Shown here in pieces: positions 9,715 through 17,247 of a DNA stretch of 64,000 nt; position 1 is the stretch's first letter, and the number at the start of each line of letters is the position of its first letter. Below the pieces are notes generated by a model, which was not told where the DNA came from, ran no database searches, and saw only the letters and a list, made by a program, of their open reading frames with translations. This DNA comes from Nitrospira sp. (GTDB lineage Bacteria; Nitrospirota; Nitrospiria; Nitrospirales; UBA8639). The DNA lies in the NCBI GenBank assembly GCA_024760505.1, contig CP058931.1, positions 1,312,001-1,376,000 on the forward strand, read 5' to 3'. The translations under genes were made by a program, and so were the position numbers.

Positions 9715-10524
9715 TCATTCATCCACAAACGCAAATCCCACCTGCAAATCTCCCCGGGCTTCAATGGTGACCTCCTGGCGCTGTTCACCCAACACCGGAT
9801 GCCGGACTAACAACGTATACGTTCCCGGCGGAATCTGGTCAATGGTGAATCCGCCCTCTTGATCCGAAATGGCAAAATACGGGTTATCCACCACGTACAA
9901 CCAGTTCTGCATGAAGTCATGCCGATTACAAATGATCCGCACTACGACCCCGTCTTCCATTTTATCTGCGGGAAATTCCCGGACGATTGCATCATGAGGT
10001 TGAAGATCCTGATTATGAACCGTGCGCAGAATTCTTCCCCTGGTATCCTTGGACACAAAGGAGTGCAGGACATGCTTGATCGAATCCTGGTTCTGAAACT
10101 GCACGGCTTCATTGGCTGCGATCACTCCCGTGAAAGGACCAAAATTGCAATCTTTGGTCTTGACCTGAAGCCCGAGGGATTCCCCTCCCAGGTATCGAAA
10201 TTCACCCGTTCCAGGTAAATTCCCCGTGAAGGTTTTTGGAGGGAAAGGTTTTCCCGTATCAACGCCCTCAAGCACGATCACCGCACCAGTCAAGAATCCA
10301 TCTCGAGATTCAACTTTCATGAGGCTTCGTTCCTGGCCACAAACCTCTGTATTTTTTTCTACCTTAAAGTGTAAAGGCTCTGGCGGGGAGCCCAGGAAAG
10401 AAACCCTTCCATGGATGGATCCACCAGTCTGAACATTCCCCACTTCATACGCATGGGTCGCACCGTGACCCATGACCAGGGATAGACTAGCCAGTAATAT
10501 CCACAAAGCATTGTTGTTATTCAT
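9715..10524 (-). CDS. periplasmic cupredoxin-fold protein with C-terminal Greek-key domain
   Basis: A 269-residue exported protein. The ATG at 10524 is supported by AAAGGAGA seven bases upstream and opens a clean signal peptide (WILLASLSLVMGHGATHA). A cupredoxin-like domain (residues ~95-215) carries the type 1 copper pattern: His in DSIKHVLHSF and Cys-x2-His-x2-Met in ICNRHDFM. The last 55 residues (GGFTIDQIPPGTYTLLVRHP) match carboxypeptidase regulatory-like beta-sandwich domains. It is the third gene of a minus-strand set, 68 bases after the barrel protein. Binding of copper is inferred from the ligand spacing. Confidence 0.82.
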   Translation of the reverse strand: MNNNNALWILLASLSLVMGHGATHAYEVGNVQTGGSIHGRVSFLGSPPEPLHFKVEKNTEVCGQERSLMKVESRDGFLTGAVIVLEGVDTGKPFPPKTFTGNLPGTGEFRYLGGESLGLQVKTKDCNFGPFTGVIAANEAVQFQNQDSIKHVLHSFVSKDTRGRILRTVHNQDLQPHDAIVREFPADKMEDGVVVRIICNRHDFMQNWLYVVDNPYFAISDQEGGFTIDQIPPGTYTLLVRHPVLGEQRQEVTIEARGDLQVGFAFVDE

Positions 10525-10592
10525 GATCCATCTCCTTTTTTGCTTTTTCCTAGACTCTCCGGAATTTGAGCCATCCCTACCCAATCTTTTTT

Positions 10593-11735
10593 CTACATGA
10601 CCATTTGCCATCCAACCCAAAAAGACCAGGCTTGCTTCAATTGCGGACCATCGAGATATTGATAAATAGGCGCGCCGGCTTCAACATTCAAATGATTCTC
10701 GAGGCCCATAAACTCCGGAAACAGAATATTCACACCTCCCATAAGGTCCAACCGCTGTCCCCCTTGTCGATCAGGGTCGGCAGTCGGGACAAGAGGAATT
10801 TGTGCGGGTCCAACTGTCGTTTGGAGTTGGCCGTCTTCTCTCTTGATGTTGTACCATTGTTGCCAGTTCAATCGCGCAGACGTGCTGATCCAATCAGCCC
10901 AACGGTAGGCCCCCCAGGAGTTCACCTTATATTGATTGCCCTCCTTATAGCCCTGCTGATTGTATCCGATACGAATCGTCCCAAGTGCCTGAAACCCCCA
11001 GGACACATCGTTCCGAACCCCCGTATAGGTCAGCCCGGGTAACAGATCGACGGTGCCTGAACCCAATCGCATTGGATAGGGCAGCAATGAGTTGTTCCCT
11101 AACGGTGTGTTATCCGTAGGAGTGATATCCCCGGTCGGGAGCGATAGACCGGTATTCAAATGAAACCGGTGGGAGCCGATACTGGGCGTTTCAAATGCAT
11201 ACAGTCGCCAAAGGGCTGCCAACTTGGTATCCCCGAATCCGCTGGAGTTGGTCGTAAAATTCACCCCGGCTCTGTTCTGATGTTCCATCTCCTTCATGAC
11301 ATAGGGGAGCATGGCCATCAGGGTAACCGTATCATTCAAGCCATACATCGCACTGAACATGTGCATCTGCGTCGTCATGTTTTTAGGAGTCACCGCGAAA
11401 TCTTTTAACACGTCATTGCTGGAAAGGTTGTCGGTTCCATTCCGCATCTTGTCCATATACATGTACATATACCGGTAGGTAAACATGAACTCACCCTTGT
11501 TATGCGTATGATCCTGCATGACCCCGATGGGAGCGTGTGAATCGGGGCGCTCCGCCTGATAAAAATTGCCAATGACGAGCCGTTCCCCTTTTTCTTCGGC
11601 CTTTTTCCCTAAGGATTCCTCCACTCCCCCCATGAGACCATCCAATAACGCACCTTCAGCAGACGGGAGGGCATAGACGATTCCAAAACTTCCAACGATG
11701 AGCCCAAAACATAGATGTCGAATACTCCTAGTCAT
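10593..11735 (-). CDS. outer-membrane beta-barrel transporter-like protein, Met/His-rich
   Basis: A 380-residue protein with a signal peptide (to about residue 28), then a barrel of alternating amphipathic strands rich in aromatic residues and ending in hydrophobic WVGWQMVM, as expected for an outer-membrane barrel of the MetA-like 'transporter' type. The N-terminal extracellular-side region is rich in His and Met (MQDHTHNKGEFM, YRYMYMYMDKM, MTTQMHMFSAMYG), residues that bind copper. AAAGGA precedes the ATG. It lies between a small His-rich secreted protein gene and the cupredoxin gene on the same strand. A role in metal passage is inference. Confidence 0.8.
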   Translation of the reverse strand: MTRSIRHLCFGLIVGSFGIVYALPSAEGALLDGLMGGVEESLGKKAEEKGERLVIGNFYQAERPDSHAPIGVMQDHTHNKGEFMFTYRYMYMYMDKMRNGTDNLSSNDVLKDFAVTPKNMTTQMHMFSAMYGLNDTVTLMAMLPYVMKEMEHQNRAGVNFTTNSSGFGDTKLAALWRLYAFETPSIGSHRFHLNTGLSLPTGDITPTDNTPLGNNSLLPYPMRLGSGTVDLLPGLTYTGVRNDVSWGFQALGTIRIGYNQQGYKEGNQYKVNSWGAYRWADWISTSARLNWQQWYNIKREDGQLQTTVGPAQIPLVPTADPDRQGGQRLDLMGGVNILFPEFMGLENHLNVEAGAPIYQYLDGPQLKQAWSFWVGWQMVM

Positions 11736-11942
11736 ATCTAGCCGATCCTTTTTTGATTAATTTTCAGTCAATCCAGCAGCAATAAATGAATGATGGCGAA
11801 TTTTTCCGATTAAAATCTGTTTGGGGTAAAGGGTGTTTCCAAAAAGCAAAAGTCCGCTCGCAAGCTTTTTTAGGCAACGCTTACGAATGAAACACTCTGA
11901 ACATCAAATTTTTTATGACTAAGAAATGCGCAGTGATAAATG

Positions 11943-12242
11943 CTAAAGGCAGGAAGGGGGGGCACGGGAAGCTGAAGGAATAACGAAAATAACTTGACGA
12001 GTGATTGGACGCCAATCTTCAATATGAAGAAGAGACTCAACCGGTCCATCCACATGCATCCGGTTGGTTTCAAGTGTTTGCCCCGCAGCACAAAACCAGG
12101 TGCACAGAAGTGTGGAATGGGTCCCTTTATGGTGTTGAGAATGCTGTTGGCTGTGCTCAACAGCCTGGGCGGTGAGTATGCCACTCAGGGTCAGTAAGCA
12201 AAAAACCAGGCAGACAACAAATAGGTGGGAAATACGCTTCAT
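11943..12242 (-). CDS. small secreted His-rich protein (DUF2946-like)
   Basis: A 99-residue product with a strong signal peptide (LFVVCLVFCLLTLSGILTAQA), a His-rich stretch just after it (EHSQQHSQHHKGTHST), a Cys-x3-Cys (CTWFC) and a C-terminus ending in the RAPP motif. This layout matches DUF2946-type small proteins, often found beside copper transport genes. It is the most upstream gene of the barrel/cupredoxin set, 207 bases before the barrel gene. No good ribosome binding site is seen before the ATG. Confidence 0.6.
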   Translation of the reverse strand: MKRISHLFVVCLVFCLLTLSGILTAQAVEHSQQHSQHHKGTHSTLLCTWFCAAGQTLETNRMHVDGPVESLLHIEDWRPITRQVIFVIPSASRAPPSCL

Positions 12243-12648
12243 TGTGTGAAAGCATAAAATTCTTTAATGCCTGTAATTTTAGTAACAGATAAGCAGACCT
12301 CACTTCAACCCTTTGAAGATGGGGCATTTTTCTACAAAGTCCGCTTAAAAAATGGCTTATGAATGTCAAACGGGGGTTTTGGGAGATCTGAAATGTTATG
12401 GACGAAGAGACCACTCAAGAATTGCGAGTCCTGCCCTGTAGGGACACTCAGCCGTATCGACTCTAGGAGTACTCTATTAATTTTTGAAGGATGAACACCT
12501 TGTTAATGGCAGTGATTTAAGGAAACCTCCTTCCTTGCCAGGCGTAAAAATCTCGTGGGCAAAATATCCGAACAACCTTAATTGTTCGCGAGTCTTTCCC
12601 TCAAAAAGAATACAAAAAGGTATTTTTGATGCCAGCTTATCCGCTGGA
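12243..12648. other. intergenic, upstream region of the copper-type set
   Basis: The 406 bases hold the likely promoter of the minus-strand set, the inverted repeat at 12303-12318 and no supported gene. The CBS-protein gene ends at its right border. Confidence 0.4.
12303..12318. promoter_or_regulatory. inverted repeat upstream of the copper-type gene set
   Basis: CTTCAA-CCCT-TTGAAG is a perfect 6-base inverted repeat about 60 bases before the start of the small His-rich secreted protein gene. Its position suits an operator for the minus-strand set. The bound regulator is unknown, and a 6-base arm can occur by chance. Confidence 0.3.
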
Positions 12649-13044
12649 TTAATCTACCCCTATTCTGGGTTCCGAGACACTTCCAAAATACACCAGAAGA
12701 TCCCGTGCAGAAATTAAACCGACAATTTTTGGTCCATCACATACAATGAGATGGCGAACGCCTAAGTCACCCATCAAATCCAACGCATCGTGGGAAGTTT
12801 GGGCCAATTGGATAGTAGGGAGAGGTGAGGTCATGAGACTCTCTACCTTGGTCTCATCCAGGTTTTTCTTGAGGCCAACGGCTTTATGGACAATAGCTGT
12901 ATCAGTAATGATTCCGACAGGAATGCCCTTCCGTTCAACCAACAAGCTTCCAATCCCTGCTTTCTGCATCTTTTCGGCCGCTTGAGTGATTGAACAACCT
13001 TCAGAAATGGTTTTCAATTCTTTCTGCATAATTTGAACGATCAT
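12649..13044 (-). CDS. stand-alone CBS-domain pair protein
   Basis: A 131-residue cytoplasmic protein made of two CBS repeats (about residues 5-58 and 70-122), each with the typical G-(I/V)-(V/I)-(G/T)-(L/I)-(I/V)-(T/S)-x-x-D end: GIPVGIITDTAI and PKIVGLISARDL. CBS pairs (Bateman modules) bind adenosyl ligands such as AMP, ATP or SAM and act as energy sensors on partner proteins. GGAAGGG lies nine bases before the ATG. The partner is not evident; the nuo operon starts 1.4 kb away in the opposite direction. Confidence 0.85.
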   Translation of the reverse strand: MIVQIMQKELKTISEGCSITQAAEKMQKAGIGSLLVERKGIPVGIITDTAIVHKAVGLKKNLDETKVESLMTSPLPTIQLAQTSHDALDLMGDLGVRHLIVCDGPKIVGLISARDLLVYFGSVSEPRIGVD

Positions 13045-14484
13045 GTATGGTTCCCTTCCGATGATGGTGTGTGTAATTTCTCTATATTATACCAATTTTT
13101 TCAATAGCGTCACCGTTCTTTTTTCATGCTAATTAAACGTCAATCGAGGAGGCAGGATTGGACATTCCCGAACGAAATTCATCTTATCCAGGCCGGAACA
13201 GCTCCGGGAACTCACAATGAAAAACAAAATTCTTTTGCGAATTATTGACACTTCGAGAAGTGGGCATTGTCCAATTTTTCGAAATAGCAATATAGGCCTT
13301 GGGCTCCTTCGCGTGTCGTTTACTTTTTTATCAAAAGTTGATGGACGGATTTTTTACACAAGTCTTTTTTTCACATTTAAAAACTCCCTTTTCAGCAATG
13401 ACCACATTCCGTATTTTATTTTCTTCCACAAAAGTCCCCCCTTCAAATCCCGAGGAGCGATGGTCTGATAAATACAGCTTTTTAGGGTCTTCAGGTGTTA
13501 CCCTATTTCTATGCACTCCGAACGCTCACAAAAACCCCAAAGTGATCCAGAAGGAGAATCCTCGCCTTCACCCCAAAAACGGATTCAAACTCAAATTCAC
13601 CGTCGCCAGAAAGCGAAAGCGGTTTCTCCCCTGGAAGACGAGTGGAATGATCAATCAGATACCCCTCCTAATCTTCGGACCCCTTCGTCGGAGATGAAAA
13701 AACCCTAGGTTGTTCGCTTGTTGTGTGGTGATCGCCAGGCAGGACAGGCTTCTATGGCCATGTGCGTAGTTTTGATTCAAGTCAGGAGTTAGAAAAAACC
13801 CGCCTCAAATTTCTTCCTCGTACGTCATTCCTTTCATCGCTTCAAATTGGCCGGTGTATGTGGGTTTCTTCATGGACCTTTACTCCCTTAATGAGGACAT
13901 TGGTCACACACAAAAATTTCAGATTCTTCCGCTTAGGCTCTAATTTCGCTTCCTCCCTTTATGATGAAAATTGGAGGCTGCCGTTGATTTAAAAGATGAT
14001 ATATAGCAAGAAAGATGGCATTTTTCTAGAACGTACATAAGGTTATTTACCTAAAAATACAATGATGAAATATTCCCCAAACCCATTAGAGCCTCAAACA
14101 CCAGATGAAGATCAGGTTAACCTTTGCCTTTCTGAACAGAGGAACACCATATATGCGCCGAACCTGGACTGGAATGCCAGGAGTCCCAAGCCATCCACTC
14201 TGATGGGGGTGGGGAATTTATTCTTTTCCACTTCCGGATATTCATATACTCCTAGTGATGAGAAAAACTTTTACCAGACTATTACCTGTCTCTGTTTTAT
14301 GGCACGGTATGCCATGCAATCTTATGAAAACTTTACATTAATCCTAATTTCGAGCCCTGTTGGCCTGAATGGTCCTTAGCCTGTTAGGTCTTTCGTTCCA
14401 TTGATTCACAAAAAAATAGAGTGCTACGATGCCGGCCTCGGTAGAAGGCTTTGAATTGTAAACTATTTTTAGGGGAGTCCCCGG
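13045..14484. other. 1.4-kb AT-rich intergenic region before nuo
   Basis: No gene is convincingly supported. A strong GAGGAGG at 13147-13153 precedes a TTG-started frame of only 20 codons (LDIPERNSSYPGRNSSGNSQ), which could be a leader peptide or a remnant. A short palindrome CACTTC-GA-GAAGTG lies at 13249-13262. A hydrophilic 65-codon frame at 13511-13708 has coding-like composition but no ribosome binding site. The nuo promoter must lie at the right end. Confidence 0.4.
14401..14430 (+). promoter_or_regulatory. possible sigma-70-type promoter of the nuo operon
   Basis: TTGATT and TACGAT are 18 bases apart, about 55 bases before the nuoA start. Both hexamers are imperfect, so this is only a candidate. 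Confidence 0.3.
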
Positions 14485-14868
14485 ATGTCTGGCTCAGACC
14501 TTCTCCTTGAGTATCTGACCAAATTTCTTCCTATCCTGATCTTCATCGGCCTGGCCATGGGGTTTGGGCTGGTTACCCTTGCTCTGTCCTATCTGGTCCA
14601 ACCTAAATATCCCGAAGCCGAAAAACTTTCGACCTACGAATGTGGATCTGAACCCTTTTCGGATTCACGTATGCCGTTTCCCATTCGATATTATGTCATC
14701 GCGATGCTGTTTGTGATTTTTGATATCGAGGTGATCTTCCTTTATCCTTGGGCAATTACCTTTAATCAGTTGGGCATGATCGGGTTTATTGAAATGATGA
14801 TATTCATTGGATTATTTGTCGTGGCGTATGTGTACGCTTGGCGTAAAGGGGCCTTGGAATGGGATTAA
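14485..14868 (+). CDS. nuoA: NADH-quinone oxidoreductase subunit A
   Basis: A 127-residue membrane subunit with three transmembrane helices. The family signatures YECGSEPF (residues 51-58) in the loop near the quinone cavity and IRYYVIAMLFVIFDIEVIFL in helix 2 are present. It sits at the membrane-arm side of the quinone chamber with NuoH and NuoJ. AGGGGAG precedes the ATG. The 3' end overlaps nuoB by 10 bases, suggesting translational coupling. First gene of the operon. Confidence 0.97.
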   Translation: MSGSDLLLEYLTKFLPILIFIGLAMGFGLVTLALSYLVQPKYPEAEKLSTYECGSEPFSDSRMPFPIRYYVIAMLFVIFDIEVIFLYPWAITFNQLGMIGFIEMMIFIGLFVVAYVYAWRKGALEWD

Positions 14869-15374
14869 TTCAAATCGGGAAGCCACAAAAAGACGGCGAT
14901 CTGGGGATTATGACCCTTTCCCTGGAGAAAGCCGTAAACTGGGCCCGAAAAGGCTCTCTCTGGCCCATGACGTTCGGTTTGGCCTGTTGCGCCATTGAAA
15001 TGATCGCCGCCGTGTCATCCCGTTATGATATCGACCGGTATGGCGCAGGAGTGTTCCGTGCCTCGCCCCGTCAATCGGATTTGATGATTGTGGCCGGAAC
15101 GGTCTGTCGCCGAATGGCTCCGGTTATTCGCAAAATTTATGACCAAATGCCTGAACCGAAATATGTGATTTCCATGGGGTCATGCGCTACATCCGGCAAT
15201 ATTTATGATAGTTATAGCGTTGTTCAGGGGGTCGATCGGTTCGTTCCCGTTGACATTTATGTGCCGGGTTGTCCTCCGACTCCGGAAGCATTGTTTGATG
15301 GGATTTTGAAATTACAGGATCGGATCATGCAAAAACGGGTGTTCACCAAACAACCTGAACAGGTCAAAGTCTGA
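14859..15374 (+). CDS. nuoB: NADH-quinone oxidoreductase subunit B (N2 cluster)
   Basis: A 171-residue peripheral subunit carrying the terminal [4Fe-4S] cluster N2 that reduces quinone. All four ligand cysteines are visible: the tandem Cys43-Cys44 (GLACCAIE), Cys109 (GSCATSG) and Cys138 (VPGCPPTPEA). It forms the quinone-binding interface with NuoD. The gene overlaps nuoA and precedes nuoC by 19 bases. Confidence 0.97.
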   Translation: MGLIQIGKPQKDGDLGIMTLSLEKAVNWARKGSLWPMTFGLACCAIEMIAAVSSRYDIDRYGAGVFRASPRQSDLMIVAGTVCRRMAPVIRKIYDQMPEPKYVISMGSCATSGNIYDSYSVVQGVDRFVPVDIYVPGCPPTPEALFDGILKLQDRIMQKRVFTKQPEQVKV

Positions 15375-15393
15375 GGAAAGTCAGGAAGAATCC

Positions 15394-15888
15394 ATGCATC
15401 CGATCGCGGAAAAAATCCAAAGCCGATTTCCTGAAGGGTTTTTGGGGGCCAATGAGTGGCGGGGAGACTTGGCCATTACAGTCAAGCGGGAGGCCCTGCA
15501 TGATGTCTGCTCATATATCCGGAAGGACCCTGACCTGGACTGCGATTACATGGTACACGTCAGTTCAGTGGATTGGCCTGATGATGAAGAGCGATTTGAA
15601 GTCGTCTATGAAGTCTACTCGATTCGGAAACGCCATCGAATCCGAATCAAAACCCGAGTTCCTGAACACGATTGTCTGGTCGATTCCATGACGGATCTTT
15701 GGATGGGAGCGGATTTCATGGAACGTGAAGTGTTTGACATGATGGGGATCCGGTTTAATCGCCATCCGGACCTTCGACGCATTTTGATGCCAGATGATTA
15801 CACCGAAGGCTATCCGCTTCGCAAAGATTTCCCCGTTCAGGGAAAAGGCTGGCGTGATACCTTTGATTTTTTAAACGACCCGACGTGA
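15394..15888 (+). CDS. nuoC: NADH-quinone oxidoreductase subunit C
   Basis: A 164-residue 30-kDa-type subunit of the connecting Q module. The signature EREVFDMMGIRFNRHPDLRR (around residues 110-129) followed by DYTEGYPLRKDFP is intact. It has no cofactor and holds NuoB, NuoD and NuoI together. It is a separate protein, not fused to NuoD as in enterobacteria. Confidence 0.97.
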   Translation: MHPIAEKIQSRFPEGFLGANEWRGDLAITVKREALHDVCSYIRKDPDLDCDYMVHVSSVDWPDDEERFEVVYEVYSIRKRHRIRIKTRVPEHDCLVDSMTDLWMGADFMEREVFDMMGIRFNRHPDLRRILMPDDYTEGYPLRKDFPVQGKGWRDTFDFLNDPT

Positions 15889-15900
15889 TTGCCGAGTCCC

Positions 15901-15940
15901 TTATCGGGGCAAGGGGAGCCGGCAGGCTCTAGGCCGATAA
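15901..15940 (+). promoter_or_regulatory. two-tier stem-loop directly before nuoD
   Basis: An outer stem TTATCGG (15901-15907) pairs with CCGATAA (15934-15940), and an inner hairpin GAGCC-GGCA-GGCTC lies at 15916-15929. The structure ends one base before the nuoD ATG and covers all Shine-Dalgarno-like purines there. It may set nuoD translation or mark an RNA processing site. There is no T-run, so it is not a terminator. Confidence 0.5.
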
Positions 15941-15941
15941 C

Positions 15942-17186
15942 ATGAAACTGGAAGATCAACGTACAACGGTCTATAAAGTCGATCCGAACCACCCGGAAAC
16001 GGAGTCATTGCCCACGCTCCGGACGGAAGAGCTGCTTTTAAACATGGGGCCACAACACCCGAGTACGCATGGGGTGTTGAAGGTGATTCTAGAGCTTGAG
16101 GGTGAGCGGATTGTGAAATCCACCCCGGTACTGGGCTTTCTTCACCGAGGAGTCGAAAAGCTGGCTGAGGGTGGAACGTATCACCAGTTTATACCCCATA
16201 CCGATAGGCTGGATTATGTTTGCGCGATGTATAACAACTTCGCGTATTGTCGGGCTGTGGAAAAGCTCATGGATATCACTGTTCCCGACCGGGCGGAATA
16301 TCTCAGGACTCTCGTGGCTGAAGTGCAGCGTATTATCGGCCATTTGTTCTGGTTGGGTACCCAGGCCTTGGATATCGGGGCGATGACCGTGTTCTTTTAT
16401 ACGTTTCGTGACCGGGAGATTTTGTTGGATTGGTTCGACGAACTGTGTGGCGCAAGACTGACAACCAGCTGGTATCGCATTGGCGGTGTCGAACGCGATT
16501 TCACTCCTTCGTTGACAGAAAAAGTCCAAAGGTTCCTGGACTACTTTCCTCCCAAGATTGACGAATATGTGGTGTTTTTGGAAAAAAACCGCATCTGGTT
16601 AGCCCGGACACGCGGTGTGGCGGTGATCTCTGCCGAAGATGCCCTGAGTTTTGGATTGAGCGGTCCGACCTTGAGAGGATCCGGGGTTGATTACGATCTG
16701 CGGAAATATGAACCCTATAGCGCGTATCCTAAATGTGAATTTAGCGTGCCGGTTGGAAAAAATGGAGACACCTACGATCGGTACTGGATCCGGATTGAGG
16801 AAATGCGTGAAAGTCTCAAAATTATTCAACAATGCTTGCAGCAAATGGAGCCAGGGCCGATTTTGGCTGATGTGCCGAGTGTGACTTTGCCTCCTAAGGA
16901 TCGGGTGTTCACGAATCTGGAGTCGATGATTCAGCAATTCAAACTTTTTTCGCAGGGATTTGATGCACCAGCCGGGGAAATTTATTGCGGAACTGAAGCC
17001 CATAAAGGCGAACTGGGATTTTACATCGTCAGTACTGGGGGCGGTCGGCCTTACCGTCTGAAAATTCGTGCTCCCTCATTTATTCATATGGGCGCCTTCG
17101 ATTATATGGCCAAAGGCTATATGATCGCCGATGCGGTCACCATTTTTGGCACATACGATATTGTCATGGGGGAGTGTGATCGGTAG
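15942..17186 (+). CDS. nuoD: NADH-quinone oxidoreductase subunit D
   Basis: A 414-residue 49-kDa-type subunit, related to the large subunit of [NiFe] hydrogenase, which forms most of the quinone pocket with NuoB. Visible signatures are GPQHPSTHG (residues 32-40, with the quinone-contacting His), FLHRGVEK and the C-terminal MGECDR. The length is normal. The start follows the stem-loop by one base; the nearest AGG lies inside that structure. Confidence 0.97.
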   Translation: MKLEDQRTTVYKVDPNHPETESLPTLRTEELLLNMGPQHPSTHGVLKVILELEGERIVKSTPVLGFLHRGVEKLAEGGTYHQFIPHTDRLDYVCAMYNNFAYCRAVEKLMDITVPDRAEYLRTLVAEVQRIIGHLFWLGTQALDIGAMTVFFYTFRDREILLDWFDELCGARLTTSWYRIGGVERDFTPSLTEKVQRFLDYFPPKIDEYVVFLEKNRIWLARTRGVAVISAEDALSFGLSGPTLRGSGVDYDLRKYEPYSAYPKCEFSVPVGKNGDTYDRYWIRIEEMRESLKIIQQCLQQMEPGPILADVPSVTLPPKDRVFTNLESMIQQFKLFSQGFDAPAGEIYCGTEAHKGELGFYIVSTGGGRPYRLKIRAPSFIHMGAFDYMAKGYMIADAVTIFGTYDIVMGECDR

Positions 17187-17247
17187 TGTGGTCTTTTCGG
17201 ACTTCGTCTTGAATTATGGTATTGGCTACAGTTAAAAAAGGACCTCA

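Noticed and set aside
13217..14379. Several plus-strand frames of 65-132 codons before the nuo operon
   Set aside because: They overlap each other, have no ribosome binding sites and mostly show AT-rich, phenylalanine- and serine-heavy composition typical of chance frames.
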